Source: Planctomycetota bacterium
Lineage (GTDB): Bacteria; Planctomycetota; UBA1135; GCA-002686595
Assembly (NCBI GenBank): GCA_002686945.1
Contig: NYYZ01000053.1
Coordinates: 26,308 to 90,307, forward strand
Length of the DNA stretch: 64,000 nt
Direction of reading: 5' to 3'
In this document: piece by piece, positions 1 through 9,978 of the stretch
How the letters are laid out: the number at the start of each line of letters is the position of its first letter
How positions within the stretch are numbered: the first letter of the stretch is position 1
Notes under the pieces: model-generated
Database searches by the model: none
What the model saw: the letters and a program-made list of their open reading frames with translations, nothing else
What the model was told of the DNA's origin: nothing
Program-made: the position numbers and the translations under genes

Positions 1-2
1 CA

Positions 3-98
3 ATTGCCGCCCCCATCAACGGGGGAGCCCCGGTTTCCCTCGGTCTGCCACCCTTCGCCCACAGCCAGGACTGGGCGGCGTTGGTTGAGCGCGATTAG
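3..98 (+). CDS. 3' end of a truncated CDS (IAAPINGGAPVSLGLPPFAHSQDWAALVERD*), possibly a MinD/ParA/CpaE-type P-loop ATPase C-terminus
   Basis: Frame 3 is open from the window edge to TAG at 96-98; the tail resembles the C-terminus of ParA/MinD-like proteins. Confidence 0.35.
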   Translation: MAAPINGGAPVSLGLPPFAHSQDWAALVERD

Positions 99-123
99 TC
101 ACAAGGTGCCGATGGAAGGGGAT

Positions 124-477
124 TCACACATCCCCCGATTCACCGAGGAACTCCAGCAGCAAGCTTGGTGGCCGGGCCACGATGGCACGCTGCCCGTGCA
201 CCACAATCGGCCGCTGCAGGAGGCTCGGATCCTGCACCAGCGCTGCAATCAATCCCGCCTCGTCCAAGGACAAGTCCGCCCCGCGCACCCAATCCCGCAC
301 GGGCAGGTCCAACTGTTCCCTCAGACGCTGCAGTTCCTCTGCAGACAGGGGCTGCTGCAAATAGTCCCTAGCAACAAAATCCTGGCCGCTCTGCTCCAGC
401 AATTCCATTGCTGCGCGACTCTTGGAACAATTCGGGTTGTAGATCAGACAGGGTGCGGACTCGGAGGAAGTGCTCAT
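124..477 (-). CDS. ArsC/Spx-family reductase (arsenate reductase-like, thioredoxin fold)
   Basis: MSTSSESAPCLIYNPNCSKSRAAMELLEQSGQDF...; NPxCSKSRxxxxLL motif; the ATG at 477 is preferred over the longer ORF start. Confidence 0.8.
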   Translation of the reverse strand: MSTSSESAPCLIYNPNCSKSRAAMELLEQSGQDFVARDYLQQPLSAEELQRLREQLDLPVRDWVRGADLSLDEAGLIAALVQDPSLLQRPIVVHGQRAIVARPPSLLLEFLGESGDV

Positions 478-590
478 GGAACAGAGGGTAGATCCTCTCC
501 CGCCTTGTCGCCCGTCGCCAGCAGCCTTTTTGCCCAAAAAAGAAGCGCAGAACCATGAACAGTCTCCGGGACCCGATGGCTTAGGCTGCG

Positions 591-1778
591 ATGGTGGAAA
601 GGGTGGATTTTGATGTTCTGGTAATCGGCTGCGGAATTGGCGGGGCCGGGGTGGCCCAGGCTTTGGCGGCAGCAGGGCATGAGGCTCTGGTGGTGGAAAA
701 GAAGGAGCCAGCAGCTGGGACCTCAAGCCGATCAAGCAAACTGATCCACGGGGGGCTGCGTTACCTGGAAACCCTGGAACTGCGACTGGTGCACGAATCC
801 CTGCGTGAGCGCATGATCATGCTCAAGATCGCGCCACATCTTGTGCGACTGATCGACTTCCATATTCCTGTATATGGGGACATGAAACGCGGCCCCTCGA
901 CCATGCGCGCTGGATTGAGCCTCTATTCGCTCCTGGCAGGCTTCAGGAAGGACAGCCGCTTTTGCAGCCTGCCCAAGAGTGAATGGGACGATCTGGATGG
1001 CCTGCGCACCAATGGCCTGCGAGCGGTCTATCGATATCAGGATGGAGCCACCGATGACACACTCCTGACCCGCGCGGTACTGGCTTCGGCGATTGAACTG
1101 GGAGCACAGCACTCCCTCAATACGGAGTTGGTGAGGGCGGAATGGAAGCGGGACTGCTGGCAGGTGGAACTCCTGCGCGAGAGCAAGACCGAAACCTTGA
1201 AGGCCCGCATCCTGGTCAATGCGGCAGGGCCCTGGGCAGCTGAAGTAGCAAAGCGGCTGCATCCCGCGGCGCCTTGCCCCCAGGTGGCGCTGGTTGCAGG
1301 CAGCCACCTTGAACTCCCCGGAGCCCTGAACAAAGGAGCCTTCTATGTGGAAGCTCAGCATGACCGCCGCGCGGTGTTCGCAGTACCTTGGAAAGGACAC
1401 ACCCTCCTGGGAACCACCGAACGCCCCTACGCCGGGGAGCCGGACAAGATCGTTCCGAGCCAAGAGGAAATCGACTACCTGCGTACGGTCTTCCAGAGGC
1501 ATTTCCCACAGGCCGACTCCACGCCCCTCACTAGCTGGGCTGGACTGCGGGTCTTGGAAGACGGCAAGGGCCGCGCCTTCAAGCGTTCGAGAGAGGTGCT
1601 GCTGCCTATCGACGATGCACACAATCCCAGGGTGCTCTCAATCCTCGGTGGAAAACTCACCGCCTACCGGGCCACGGCAGAGCGCGTCTTGGAGACCCTC
1701 GCCCCCAGTCTGCCCAAGGCCGAACGCAAGGCAGATACAAGCACCTTGCGCCTGCCTGAAGAGAAGCGCAGCGCTTGA
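591..1778 (+). CDS. glpD: FAD-dependent glycerol-3-phosphate dehydrogenase-like oxidoreductase (short form, 395 aa)
   Basis: VIGCGIGGAGVAQALAAAGHEALVVEK Rossmann motif, TSSRSSKLIHGGLRYLE, TDDTLLTRAVLASAIELGA. Confidence 0.8.
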   Translation: MVERVDFDVLVIGCGIGGAGVAQALAAAGHEALVVEKKEPAAGTSSRSSKLIHGGLRYLETLELRLVHESLRERMIMLKIAPHLVRLIDFHIPVYGDMKRGPSTMRAGLSLYSLLAGFRKDSRFCSLPKSEWDDLDGLRTNGLRAVYRYQDGATDDTLLTRAVLASAIELGAQHSLNTELVRAEWKRDCWQVELLRESKTETLKARILVNAAGPWAAEVAKRLHPAAPCPQVALVAGSHLELPGALNKGAFYVEAQHDRRAVFAVPWKGHTLLGTTERPYAGEPDKIVPSQEEIDYLRTVFQRHFPQADSTPLTSWAGLRVLEDGKGRAFKRSREVLLPIDDAHNPRVLSILGGKLTAYRATAERVLETLAPSLPKAERKADTSTLRLPEEKRSA

Positions 1779-2020
1779 CCTGAGCACTGCTGCATCAGGG
1801 CGACAAACCGCTCTGCCTCTTCCGTCAGCATGCCCCCTGAATCCGGAGCTGGCTGCTCTGTCGATTGAATCGCTGAGTTGAGATCGATCAGGCCCCTTGG
1901 ATCCGGATCTGGAAAGTACAGTCTGAACTCCCATACAAAACCCAGGTCCAATCTCAAGTGCCCGCGGCCAGCCAGAAAACCCTGTAAGGGTTCTACCTCT
2001 CAGAACACTACCCTAGCGCG

Positions 2021-3133
2021 GTGCACATCCTTGCCCTCTGCGCTGTCCCACCCTGGCCAGCCCTCGATGGAGGGCGCCGCCGAACCCTGGAGTTGCTCTC
2101 AGCACTGGCTCAACGGATTCCTGTCACCCTCTGCGCGGTGGAAGACCCAGGTCCCCATCACGATCTGCCCGTAGCGGCGAATGCTTTTCAGGCGGTACAC
2201 ATCTTCCCTCGCAGCCCCCTGCCTCCGGGAGTCGCTCCCCTCGCAGCCCGACCAGAACGCTGGTTCCACTCTCAAGCTCTGAAGACCTGGCTGGCAAAGC
2301 GCGACCACAGTAGCCGTTTTTCTGCTCTGTTCTTGGATGAGCCATGGCTCCTGCGCACAGTGCCCAGAAGATCTCCACCAATCCTCGCTCATCACCACAA
2401 ACTGGAAGTGGAACTCGCCCGGGAACTACAACATCCCTGGCATGAGCGGTTGCGGGTAGAACGCTTGGAGCGCATGGTTGCCCTACGCGCAAGAACCCAC
2501 GTATTCGCCAGCCAAGAAGACCGCACCCGTTTCCTCGGGCGCCACCCCAAAGCCAGGGTTCGAGTGCTGCCGGCGGGTGTGGATCCGCGACGCTTTGTGG
2601 TGCCCGAAGCAGATCGGGATCGCAACCGACTCCTGTTCTTTGGCAGCTTGAACTATGAACCCAACCGCCGCGCCCTGGCCGAGTTGTTCCGCAACCACTG
2701 GCCCCACATCCACCAACAACATCCGCAGTTGGTGCTGGAAGTGGTTGGTGCTGGGGAAGCGCCCGAACTCTGCGAGGGAAGGCCCGATGGTGTGGAATGG
2801 GTAGGCTATGTGCCCGACCCCCTGCCTTACCTGCAACATGCTTGTGCTCTTCTGGCGCCAATACCCATCGCCGGGGGCGCGCGGCAGAAAATGGTGGAGG
2901 CCCTGGCCACAGGCTGTCCGATCATCGCCACCGAGCGCGCGGCGGAAGGCCTGCCCCAGGCCAAGGACTGGCTTCAATTGACTCAACCGGGAGAAGCCTT
3001 CGAACATGGAGTTCTTGAACATCTGGCCAACCCCGAACCAGGCTTCGAACGAAGCCTGCGGGCGGCAGAATGGGTGCGCAGACACTTCAGTTGGGATGCT
3101 CTGGCGGGACAGCTCGAAGGCTTCCTGGGCTGA
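2021..3133 (+). CDS. GT4-type glycosyltransferase (GTG start)
   Basis: N-terminal GGRRRTLELLSAL, central LLFFGSLNYEPNRRA, C-terminal PIAGGARQKMVEALATGCPIIAT. Confidence 0.85.
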   Translation: MHILALCAVPPWPALDGGRRRTLELLSALAQRIPVTLCAVEDPGPHHDLPVAANAFQAVHIFPRSPLPPGVAPLAARPERWFHSQALKTWLAKRDHSSRFSALFLDEPWLLRTVPRRSPPILAHHHKLEVELARELQHPWHERLRVERLERMVALRARTHVFASQEDRTRFLGRHPKARVRVLPAGVDPRRFVVPEADRDRNRLLFFGSLNYEPNRRALAELFRNHWPHIHQQHPQLVLEVVGAGEAPELCEGRPDGVEWVGYVPDPLPYLQHACALLAPIPIAGGARQKMVEALATGCPIIATERAAEGLPQAKDWLQLTQPGEAFEHGVLEHLANPEPGFERSLRAAEWVRRHFSWDALAGQLEGFLG

Positions 3134-3136
3134 GAG

Positions 3137-4390
3137 CTAGGCAGCCTGATCGGTCCGCGCCTGCAACACACTTGCATAGACCGCCAACACGTCTTCGGTC
3201 ATCTCCAAGGTGCTCTTGATCGCCTCACAGGGCTGAATCAGACCCCTTTTGAATGCGCGGATCGCCTCCGTCCAGGCTTCTTGATTGCCAGGTTCCACCA
3301 GGGTCACGCCCGGATCCTGATCCAGTTGAACCAAGCCGCCAATGCGCGAGGCCAGCACGGGCAGGCCGGTGGCCCGGGCTTCGCGAGCGCCGAGGCCAAA
3401 GCCCTCTTCCCAGAGCGAGGGCACCACCACACCGTCGAGCATCGCCAGAACTTGGGCCCGGCGGGCGGGATGAAAGCTCGGATGCAAACGGATGGCGGAA
3501 TGATCCCTGGCCAGGGCCTCGACCTTGGTCACCGTTTGGGAATCTCCGTGGTAACTGGTGCGCGGCCCATGAATCTCAAGCACGAGATCCGCACGACCTG
3601 CGGCCACAACAGCCTCAGCCAGGGGCAGCACTCCCTTGGAAGGTTGCACGCTGCCTAGCACGCCCAAACGCAATAGATCATCATCACCGCGCAAGGCGCG
3701 CAGGCGCTTTGTTTCTAATCCTAGACTTTCGGCTTCAATTCCCAAGGGCATCACCCTCCCAAGGGCATGCGGCCCCGCGCACTCAAGCCCCGCTCGTTGA
3801 TGTGCTTCAAGCAGAGTGCTGGAAGGAGCCAAGATCCGGTCCACGGATTGCAATGCCTGGTTCGCATGCAGGAGGCGTTTGGTCAGTTGCTCAGCTGTCT
3901 GCGCCAATTCACCATGGGATTCCCCCAGGCACTTCGCGCAGGCATCAGGATCCGGAACCCTGCAAAGGTAGTTCGAAACATGCCAACGCTGTCCCCGAGG
4001 ACAAATCAGCCAATCGTCGTGCAAGGTGACCACCACCGGCAGACCGCGCTTTCGAAGTACATCCAGAGCCCTCGCGCCCCATCCCGACAGGTGATGCACA
4101 TGCACCAATTCCGGGCGCAGGGTATCGAGCCAGAGTTCAAGAGCGTCATCACTCTTGCCTCCCCCAGCAAAGGCAGCAGGCTCGTCCCTCAGGCGCGGCT
4201 GCCTGGTGACGGTCACGCCACCTTGATTCAATAAGCAAGCGTCCTGCTCGGCGGATCCCCAGGCCAGGGCACCAACCTCAACTCCCTGCTGCACGAGTGC
4301 CTCCGCCAGAGCAGAAGTGTGCACCTCTATCCCCCCCGCATCCGGGCTCCAACCCTGGCCCAAGAAGCCGATCCGACGGGGAAGACGCAC
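3137..4390 (-). CDS. GT4 family glycosyltransferase with four-Cys insertion
   Basis: GFLGQGWSPDAGGIEVHTSALAEAL, LRLGVLGSVQPSKGVLPLAEAV, VVPSLWEEGFGLGAREARATGLPVLAS. Confidence 0.88.
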   Translation of the reverse strand: MRLPRRIGFLGQGWSPDAGGIEVHTSALAEALVQQGVEVGALAWGSAEQDACLLNQGGVTVTRQPRLRDEPAAFAGGGKSDDALELWLDTLRPELVHVHHLSGWGARALDVLRKRGLPVVVTLHDDWLICPRGQRWHVSNYLCRVPDPDACAKCLGESHGELAQTAEQLTKRLLHANQALQSVDRILAPSSTLLEAHQRAGLECAGPHALGRVMPLGIEAESLGLETKRLRALRGDDDLLRLGVLGSVQPSKGVLPLAEAVVAAGRADLVLEIHGPRTSYHGDSQTVTKVEALARDHSAIRLHPSFHPARRAQVLAMLDGVVVPSLWEEGFGLGAREARATGLPVLASRIGGLVQLDQDPGVTLVEPGNQEAWTEAIRAFKRGLIQPCEAIKSTLEMTEDVLAVYASVLQARTDQAA

Positions 4391-4463
4391 GGTCCTCCAT
4401 CGACCAACTGACCCCGATGGCCTTGAGTCGGGAGCCTTTCAATGCCCCAAGAATGCCCCAGGC

Positions 4464-5810
4464 CTAGCTCCCAGACACCAGCCGCAGACCTGGCCGACCC
4501 TCGCGCAGATGTCGGTAGTGGCCCAGCAGGGCATCGATGTGGTCACCATGAGAGATCGGCATGGCCTCGGGCACGAGGTCTCGGCGGGCTCCATTGCGAA
4601 TCATGGTGCCCATTGCAACTGAGAGGGCGGCGGCATCCCCGGGTGTGATGAAGGTGGTGCCCTGGGGCACCACCTCACGAATGCCCGGCACATCCGAGAC
4701 AATCATAGGCAGACCCATGGCCATAGCCTGCAACACCGTCAGGGGCGCGTTTTCGGTCCAGCAGCTTGGCACAATGACCGCATCCAACTCAGCCATGGCC
4801 CAGGGAGCCTGAAGGGGTTCGAATGAACCATGAAACTCTATCCGGGGTGCCAGCCGAGGATCCCAAGTGCGTGCAATGAAGCGTCCGTGTCGGCCTCCCA
4901 CCGGCGTACCGTGCACGCGCACGGACCACTTGTGGTCCCGGTAGGTGGAGTCTTCTGCCAACCGGTCCACGGCCCGAAAGATCACGTCAAGTCCCTTGTG
5001 GGGCTGAAACTGACCTAGGAACCCGAAGCGAAACAGGTCCTCGCCGTGGGTTGACGGTGCGTCGTTGAAAGGCCGTTCGTCGATTCCATAACAGAGCACC
5101 TCGAGCTTCTCAGCAGGAACCGCGCTTCCGCGCAGACGAGTAGCAATTGCTTCCGTAGGCGCAATGAAGAGATCGGTAGCCTGAACGGTTTCCTTCAGGG
5201 CCCGGTTACGTTCCTTGAGGTCAGCAGCCGTAGGCACGAGACCCAAACCGCCAACACCAGCCATGGCGGTCGCCAGGAGTTGTTTGGCACTGCGCAAGGG
5301 TTGGGGTCCATCGTACTGACCAAGGGTGCGCACACAGCGGGCGCACTTGGCAGGTTCACTGCCCTCGCATGGTTTGAGGAACGCGTCAAGAAACTGACCG
5401 CGGTGACAACTGATGCCAAAGTCCGTCAAGGTCACCAAAACCTTTGCGCCGCTATCACGGGCCAAGGACGGTAGGCGCGCTGAGAGTCCCCACAGAAAAT
5501 GAGTGAAGTGCACCACGTCAGGCTTGTGAGACCGAAGAAGCGCATCGAAGCAGCGCTCGACGCCCTCGCTCAGATAGCTATCCCGGAATCGCTTGGTGCG
5601 AGTTGGCGGATTCGAGACCTCATGCAGGGTCAAGCCATAACGCGTGGTGCTGGTTACGCTAAAGCGTTCAGCCTCACCCTCTCGCCTCGGACAAAAGACG
5701 CTCACATGGTGACCTCGGGCGGCAAGGCCGACCGCCGCCTGATGAGTGTAGAACTCAGTACCCCACTGTCCGTTGGGTGGGAATCCGTTGGCAACGAAGA
5801 GAATCTTCAA
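4464..5810 (-). CDS. GT4 family glycosyltransferase with four-Cys insertion
   Basis: MKILFVANGFPPNGQWGTEFYTHQAAVGLAARGH, FRFGFLGQFQPHKGLDVIFRAV, VIVPSCWTENAPLTVLQAMAMGLPMIVSDV. Confidence 0.88.
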   Translation of the reverse strand: MKILFVANGFPPNGQWGTEFYTHQAAVGLAARGHHVSVFCPRREGEAERFSVTSTTRYGLTLHEVSNPPTRTKRFRDSYLSEGVERCFDALLRSHKPDVVHFTHFLWGLSARLPSLARDSGAKVLVTLTDFGISCHRGQFLDAFLKPCEGSEPAKCARCVRTLGQYDGPQPLRSAKQLLATAMAGVGGLGLVPTAADLKERNRALKETVQATDLFIAPTEAIATRLRGSAVPAEKLEVLCYGIDERPFNDAPSTHGEDLFRFGFLGQFQPHKGLDVIFRAVDRLAEDSTYRDHKWSVRVHGTPVGGRHGRFIARTWDPRLAPRIEFHGSFEPLQAPWAMAELDAVIVPSCWTENAPLTVLQAMAMGLPMIVSDVPGIREVVPQGTTFITPGDAAALSVAMGTMIRNGARRDLVPEAMPISHGDHIDALLGHYRHLREGRPGLRLVSGS

Positions 5811-7390
5811 GGATTTCGCAGCCCACCGATCTCAAGGCTGCCTGGCGAGTGGATATCTAGCTCGTGCAGTCTACGGCGTCGCTCCTCCAGGGAGGCTCCC
5901 ACCCTGCCCTTGGGACCAAAATAATCCTCAAAACTGGCTGGCAGGCCTTCAGGGAGTTCCACCAGATCCGATCGCGCAGCACGCCAGCTGCGACCAGTGA
6001 CACGTTGCTCCAGGAAAATCCACCTGGCAGCGTTGGGTGGACGGCCAGGAATGCCCGTCAGGGCCCGCAGCAAGGCGGGCTTGGACCCCGCGTCCATCAT
6101 GAACATGCTGTCGGTGACAAAGCCCTGCCCGCCCATCAAGACGCTGGTCAAGAGCACCGGCACCTCTCCCCCAAGACCACCGTGCGCTTGGTCCCAAGGA
6201 AAGAGCTCCCCTCGCTGACTTGGATCGGACCGGGGAGCATCCCCATCTACGCTACGCAAATAAGCCGCCATGGAGATCCCAGTCATGCCCACGGGTCCTG
6301 GAGGATCGCTGCCATGGATTTCCAACAATGTTGGCGCCAAGTCCACCAACCCCATCAAGCCTCCTGCTGCGCGGCCAGTTGGAACGCCGGCGGCCTTGCG
6401 GGGCCAAAGCACCAACGGCACAGCCACATCATGAGAAGACAGCCCTGAAGATGAATAGAAAACCCCCGCGTCTCCAAAAGACATGCCCATGGATCCCGTC
6501 ATGGCAATGGTGGTTTCGTCCGGGTCCATGCGCCTGCGTACATCTTGCACCATGGCTCCCAACAAGCCGTCAAGACTAGCCAAGGCCGTATCGTAGGCGC
6601 ACAGTCCTTCACCATGGGTGCGGGGCGGGTCGGATTGGTTCTGGGAGGCCACTGAATGATACGAAGGCCAGCGAATTCCAGTGGGTGGAGTCCAATCGTC
6701 CTCGGCCCCGCGCAGGAATGCCTCGTCCATGGGCAGCTCCTTGTCGTTCCAGATGCGCATCAAGTCTCCCACATGCACCCAGGCAAACCACTTTGCTCCC
6801 CTTGGCAGGTGATCCAACCAATGCATCAAACGCTGGTGGGTCAATTCGATGCCATGGCCTTCCTCGATCGCACTAAGGGATGCCGATCCACCAAAGGGAA
6901 TCACATCGTGGAAGCCGGTAGTAAGCCCGCGCAAGCTTCCCAGACGCGGATTGTCAAGAAACGCGGCGGTAGCCCAACCCTTGGCCAAGAACCGCCGAGA
7001 CAGCCGGGGAAGGCGATCGGGCATTGCAGTGCTATAAACCGGCTGGATTACCGTGCCATCATCGAGCACCACCTCGGGTACCAAACTGAACATGGACTCG
7101 CTGCCAGAGAGCAGAGATGCGTGAGACATGACCGGATCCCCGTCGTGGGCCCAGGCGTTGGTCATGAAAATCGCCTCGGGAGCCTCTGAGGAAAGCCAGG
7201 GGGTCGTGTCAAAGGGCGCTCCAAAGGCGCCCAGATGATCCCGACGCCAGCCGTCCACGGTGATCAGCAACACACCCTCTCCCAGGCGCTGGGCCTCCTG
7301 ATGAGGAGAGCAGCTCAACAACAGCAGGCCAGGGATCAACACACGAAAGGTCATCGAGCCTAGGATCGCCCCCGGGGAGGCCCAGCACAA
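5807..7390 (-). CDS. Alkaline-phosphatase/sulfatase-fold protein, probably catalytically degenerate
   Basis: GVLLITVDGWRRDHLGAFG metal-loop remnant, SHASLLSG, PLVLWPRKAAGVPTGRAAGGLMGLVDLAPTLLEIHG; overlaps the 4464-5810 CDS by 4 bp. Confidence 0.75.
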   Translation of the reverse strand: MCWASPGAILGSMTFRVLIPGLLLLSCSPHQEAQRLGEGVLLITVDGWRRDHLGAFGAPFDTTPWLSSEAPEAIFMTNAWAHDGDPVMSHASLLSGSESMFSLVPEVVLDDGTVIQPVYSTAMPDRLPRLSRRFLAKGWATAAFLDNPRLGSLRGLTTGFHDVIPFGGSASLSAIEEGHGIELTHQRLMHWLDHLPRGAKWFAWVHVGDLMRIWNDKELPMDEAFLRGAEDDWTPPTGIRWPSYHSVASQNQSDPPRTHGEGLCAYDTALASLDGLLGAMVQDVRRRMDPDETTIAMTGSMGMSFGDAGVFYSSSGLSSHDVAVPLVLWPRKAAGVPTGRAAGGLMGLVDLAPTLLEIHGSDPPGPVGMTGISMAAYLRSVDGDAPRSDPSQRGELFPWDQAHGGLGGEVPVLLTSVLMGGQGFVTDSMFMMDAGSKPALLRALTGIPGRPPNAARWIFLEQRVTGRSWRAARSDLVELPEGLPASFEDYFGPKGRVGASLEERRRRLHELDIHSPGSLEIGGLRNP

Positions 7391-7397
7391 GCAACAA

Positions 7398-8144
7398 TCA
7401 ACGAGTCAGCCGGAATGTGGAATCTTCTGGCACCCAGTGGCGCTGACCATCGTCCCCGCGCAGCAGAATCCAACCGGGCCAGGAGTCGATGCGATCATGC
7501 ACACTTCCTGGGGCCAGATGGGCCTGACGAGAGGAATCAGGCCGGGGTTCGGCGCGAGCAAGAACACCGCCCGCCTCAATCACCATGTATGGGTCCCCAG
7601 AATTGTTCCAGTTACGGGCGAGCAAGGGACCGAGGAAGAGGGGCTGGAGCAGGGCAGCCAGCATGAGCAGCTGCGCCGCGCGTCGCCCCCCCCGCATGGC
7701 CTCCAGCACCGCCGTGAGGCTGAGGAGCAAGAGCCCCCCAAGACCAATCCACCCGGCCTCCGCGGGAGTCCATTCGGTCAGCATGAAGCCCAAGGCATCG
7801 AGCAGAGAACCAGAATCCAACCCAGCCATGCCCGCCTGTGCGCGAGTCAACTCCAAGTCATGCAGTAGGTCATCGTTGCGCGGATCGAGAGCCAGGGCCG
7901 CGCTGAACCAGGCGACAGATTCCTCCGTACGTCCCTCGCGATATGCAACAGTACCCAGGTTGGCACACAAGCGCGACCGCTCCAGAACAGGAGCCGGTTC
8001 ATCCAGGGCTTCAAGCCAAAGGGTCTGGGACGAGACCAGATCCCCTTGACGATAGAGACTACTGGCCAGGTCCAATTCCACACCCTGAGGGGCTGCGGCA
8101 CTTGCACCAAGGAGCACGGGGAAAAGGAACAGAGTAGAGAGCAT
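7398..8144 (-). CDS. BatE-like protein (TPR region, two TM segments, SH3-like C-terminus)
   Basis: Tandem TPR (ANLGTVAYREGRTEESVAWFSAALALDPRNDDLLHDL), hydrophobic segments, position at the end of a Bat operon. Confidence 0.75.
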   Translation of the reverse strand: MLSTLFLFPVLLGASAAAPQGVELDLASSLYRQGDLVSSQTLWLEALDEPAPVLERSRLCANLGTVAYREGRTEESVAWFSAALALDPRNDDLLHDLELTRAQAGMAGLDSGSLLDALGFMLTEWTPAEAGWIGLGGLLLLSLTAVLEAMRGGRRAAQLLMLAALLQPLFLGPLLARNWNNSGDPYMVIEAGGVLARAEPRPDSSRQAHLAPGSVHDRIDSWPGWILLRGDDGQRHWVPEDSTFRLTR

Positions 8145-9833
8145 TTAGATCCCTGCCCCGCGGGCAACCCGCTCAATCATGGCCTTGTCCAGAGGTGCGT
8201 TGTCGCCCCCGTGAATCGCTGCGTCGAGGGACGCGAGCAAAATTTCGAGTTCTTGCCCTCCCGCAGAACTCAAGAGGCCTGGAGCGCGACCGATCCAGGA
8301 CTGGTCGCTCTGACCCGAGCAGGCGCCGAGAAAAGTCGCCAGAGCCTGGCGCTGGTCGGCCGCATTTTCAGCCCTGCCAAGGGCGCGAGACAAATGCCGC
8401 GGCGCAGCCCGACGACGACGGGCAGCAAGGCCTCCGGGATCTCCCCGGCGACGCACAAACATGCGCCCCGCAAGCCATGCCAGGGGCAGCAAGAAGTAGC
8501 CGACCAGAAGGTTCGATCCCGAAGGACCCTCAGGATCAGGCCCTGTGCGTGCATGCGGATCGATGCCCAGGACATCCGGAGCGTCAAGCACTGGTCCACC
8601 AAGGGCAGGATCAAGGCCACCTTCCACCGCTCGCACGCGAATCGGAACCGGCTCGCTCTCCAGCATCTCGTAGGCCTTGGACATCGGATTGAAGACCCAC
8701 AGGGGAATCGCCGGAATGGCCTCCAGATTGGCGTCCACTGGAACCAACTCCCAGGTCGCCTTGCGCTCCAAGACTCCAGGAATGTCCTCTACCCCAAGAA
8801 TCCGAAACCCTCGGAAAGCGTCCAGCCGGGAGAGGTCCGGCAGATCAAAGAACTCCAGGTTGCCATCCCCCTGCCAACGCATGGTCAAGTGAATCGAAGC
8901 GCCCTGGTCCACGTCTCGAGTGTCGGTTTCCCGGTCCACGCTCAGGGAACCAACTGCTCCGGTCCAAGCGAATGGGCGCCCCTCTTCAGGAACACGCAGC
9001 ACCTGCACATCAAACTGCGGCAGGACGGCGTAAAAGTCCCGGGTCTTGCGTCGGCCAAAGGGACCGGCGTTGCCCACCAACTCGCCGAATTCAAAGATCC
9101 CCTGGGCAAAGTCCAAGACGCCCGGACGGGTGGGCAAGAAACGCCGCTTGAGTTCCACTACATGAAAGACCCCATTGTCCCGGTTCTCCTCGATTGGGCC
9201 GACCACATCCACCCGACCGGATCGGTTGAGACCAATTGTGACCACCTTACGTCCCACGTTTTCTTGACCAGTGTTCAACTCCAGGGTTCCTGGCAAGCGG
9301 CCCCACCAGGGCAAGACCATGCCGGCCGAGGCCACCTGCAGATTTGCATCCCAGCCCGCACGCAGATGCACGCTGAACGGCTGGCCCTCATATACCCTCT
9401 CCGGCACTTCGGATACTTCCAGAAAACCCATGTCAGCTCCCTGGATGTCACACACCACCGTCAATGAGGCGGGCAGCACCTGCCCCAAATGGCCGCGTCC
9501 GTTGGACACCACGCGCACACTCGGCAACTCGAACTTGCCTTCGCGCAGAGTCTCTACCTGCAGAGTCCAACTCAGAGTGATGCGCCGGACCTGCCTTCCG
9601 GCCACTCGATGGGTGAACTCGGAATACATGGGCGAGGCGGGTTGAGAAATACGCAAGCCGTCCACCGGGGGCAAAGATTCCAGAGTGGCAGCCGGGTCAC
9701 CCTCTGCAGTTATCACCAGTTGGACATTGGCGCCAAGTTTAGCCACCCCGGTGGAAAGCTGGGCACGCACGCGAACGGGGCGCTGAGGCGCAGCTGTGGC
9801 GCTGGCAATCAAGACCAGGCTGATCAGAGCCAT
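8145..9833 (-). CDS. batD: BatD-like protein (oxygen tolerance family)
   Basis: Signal peptide MALISLVLIASATAAP, repeated beta-domain pattern, C-terminal TM region; operon position. The start could be 9935 or 9833. Confidence 0.75.
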   Translation of the reverse strand: MALISLVLIASATAAPQRPVRVRAQLSTGVAKLGANVQLVITAEGDPAATLESLPPVDGLRISQPASPMYSEFTHRVAGRQVRRITLSWTLQVETLREGKFELPSVRVVSNGRGHLGQVLPASLTVVCDIQGADMGFLEVSEVPERVYEGQPFSVHLRAGWDANLQVASAGMVLPWWGRLPGTLELNTGQENVGRKVVTIGLNRSGRVDVVGPIEENRDNGVFHVVELKRRFLPTRPGVLDFAQGIFEFGELVGNAGPFGRRKTRDFYAVLPQFDVQVLRVPEEGRPFAWTGAVGSLSVDRETDTRDVDQGASIHLTMRWQGDGNLEFFDLPDLSRLDAFRGFRILGVEDIPGVLERKATWELVPVDANLEAIPAIPLWVFNPMSKAYEMLESEPVPIRVRAVEGGLDPALGGPVLDAPDVLGIDPHARTGPDPEGPSGSNLLVGYFLLPLAWLAGRMFVRRRGDPGGLAARRRRAAPRHLSRALGRAENAADQRQALATFLGACSGQSDQSWIGRAPGLLSSAGGQELEILLASLDAAIHGGDNAPLDKAMIERVARGAGI

Positions 9834-9978
9834 GGCGATACGAACCAAATGCGCCCTTGGGGGGCACTTGCCGCCTGAGCTCCACTGACCTTGCTGGAGG
9901 CTCCCTTGTTTGAGGTGAATACTGGTCAACTGCATGGTCTCTGGAGAAAGTCTTGTTCGTCTGTGCGGAAAGTGGAAG

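Noticed and set aside
8046-9467. 473-aa plus-strand ORF
   Set aside because: Antisense to the BatD-like gene; its composition is a mirror of a high-GC coding strand and it has no recognisable motifs.
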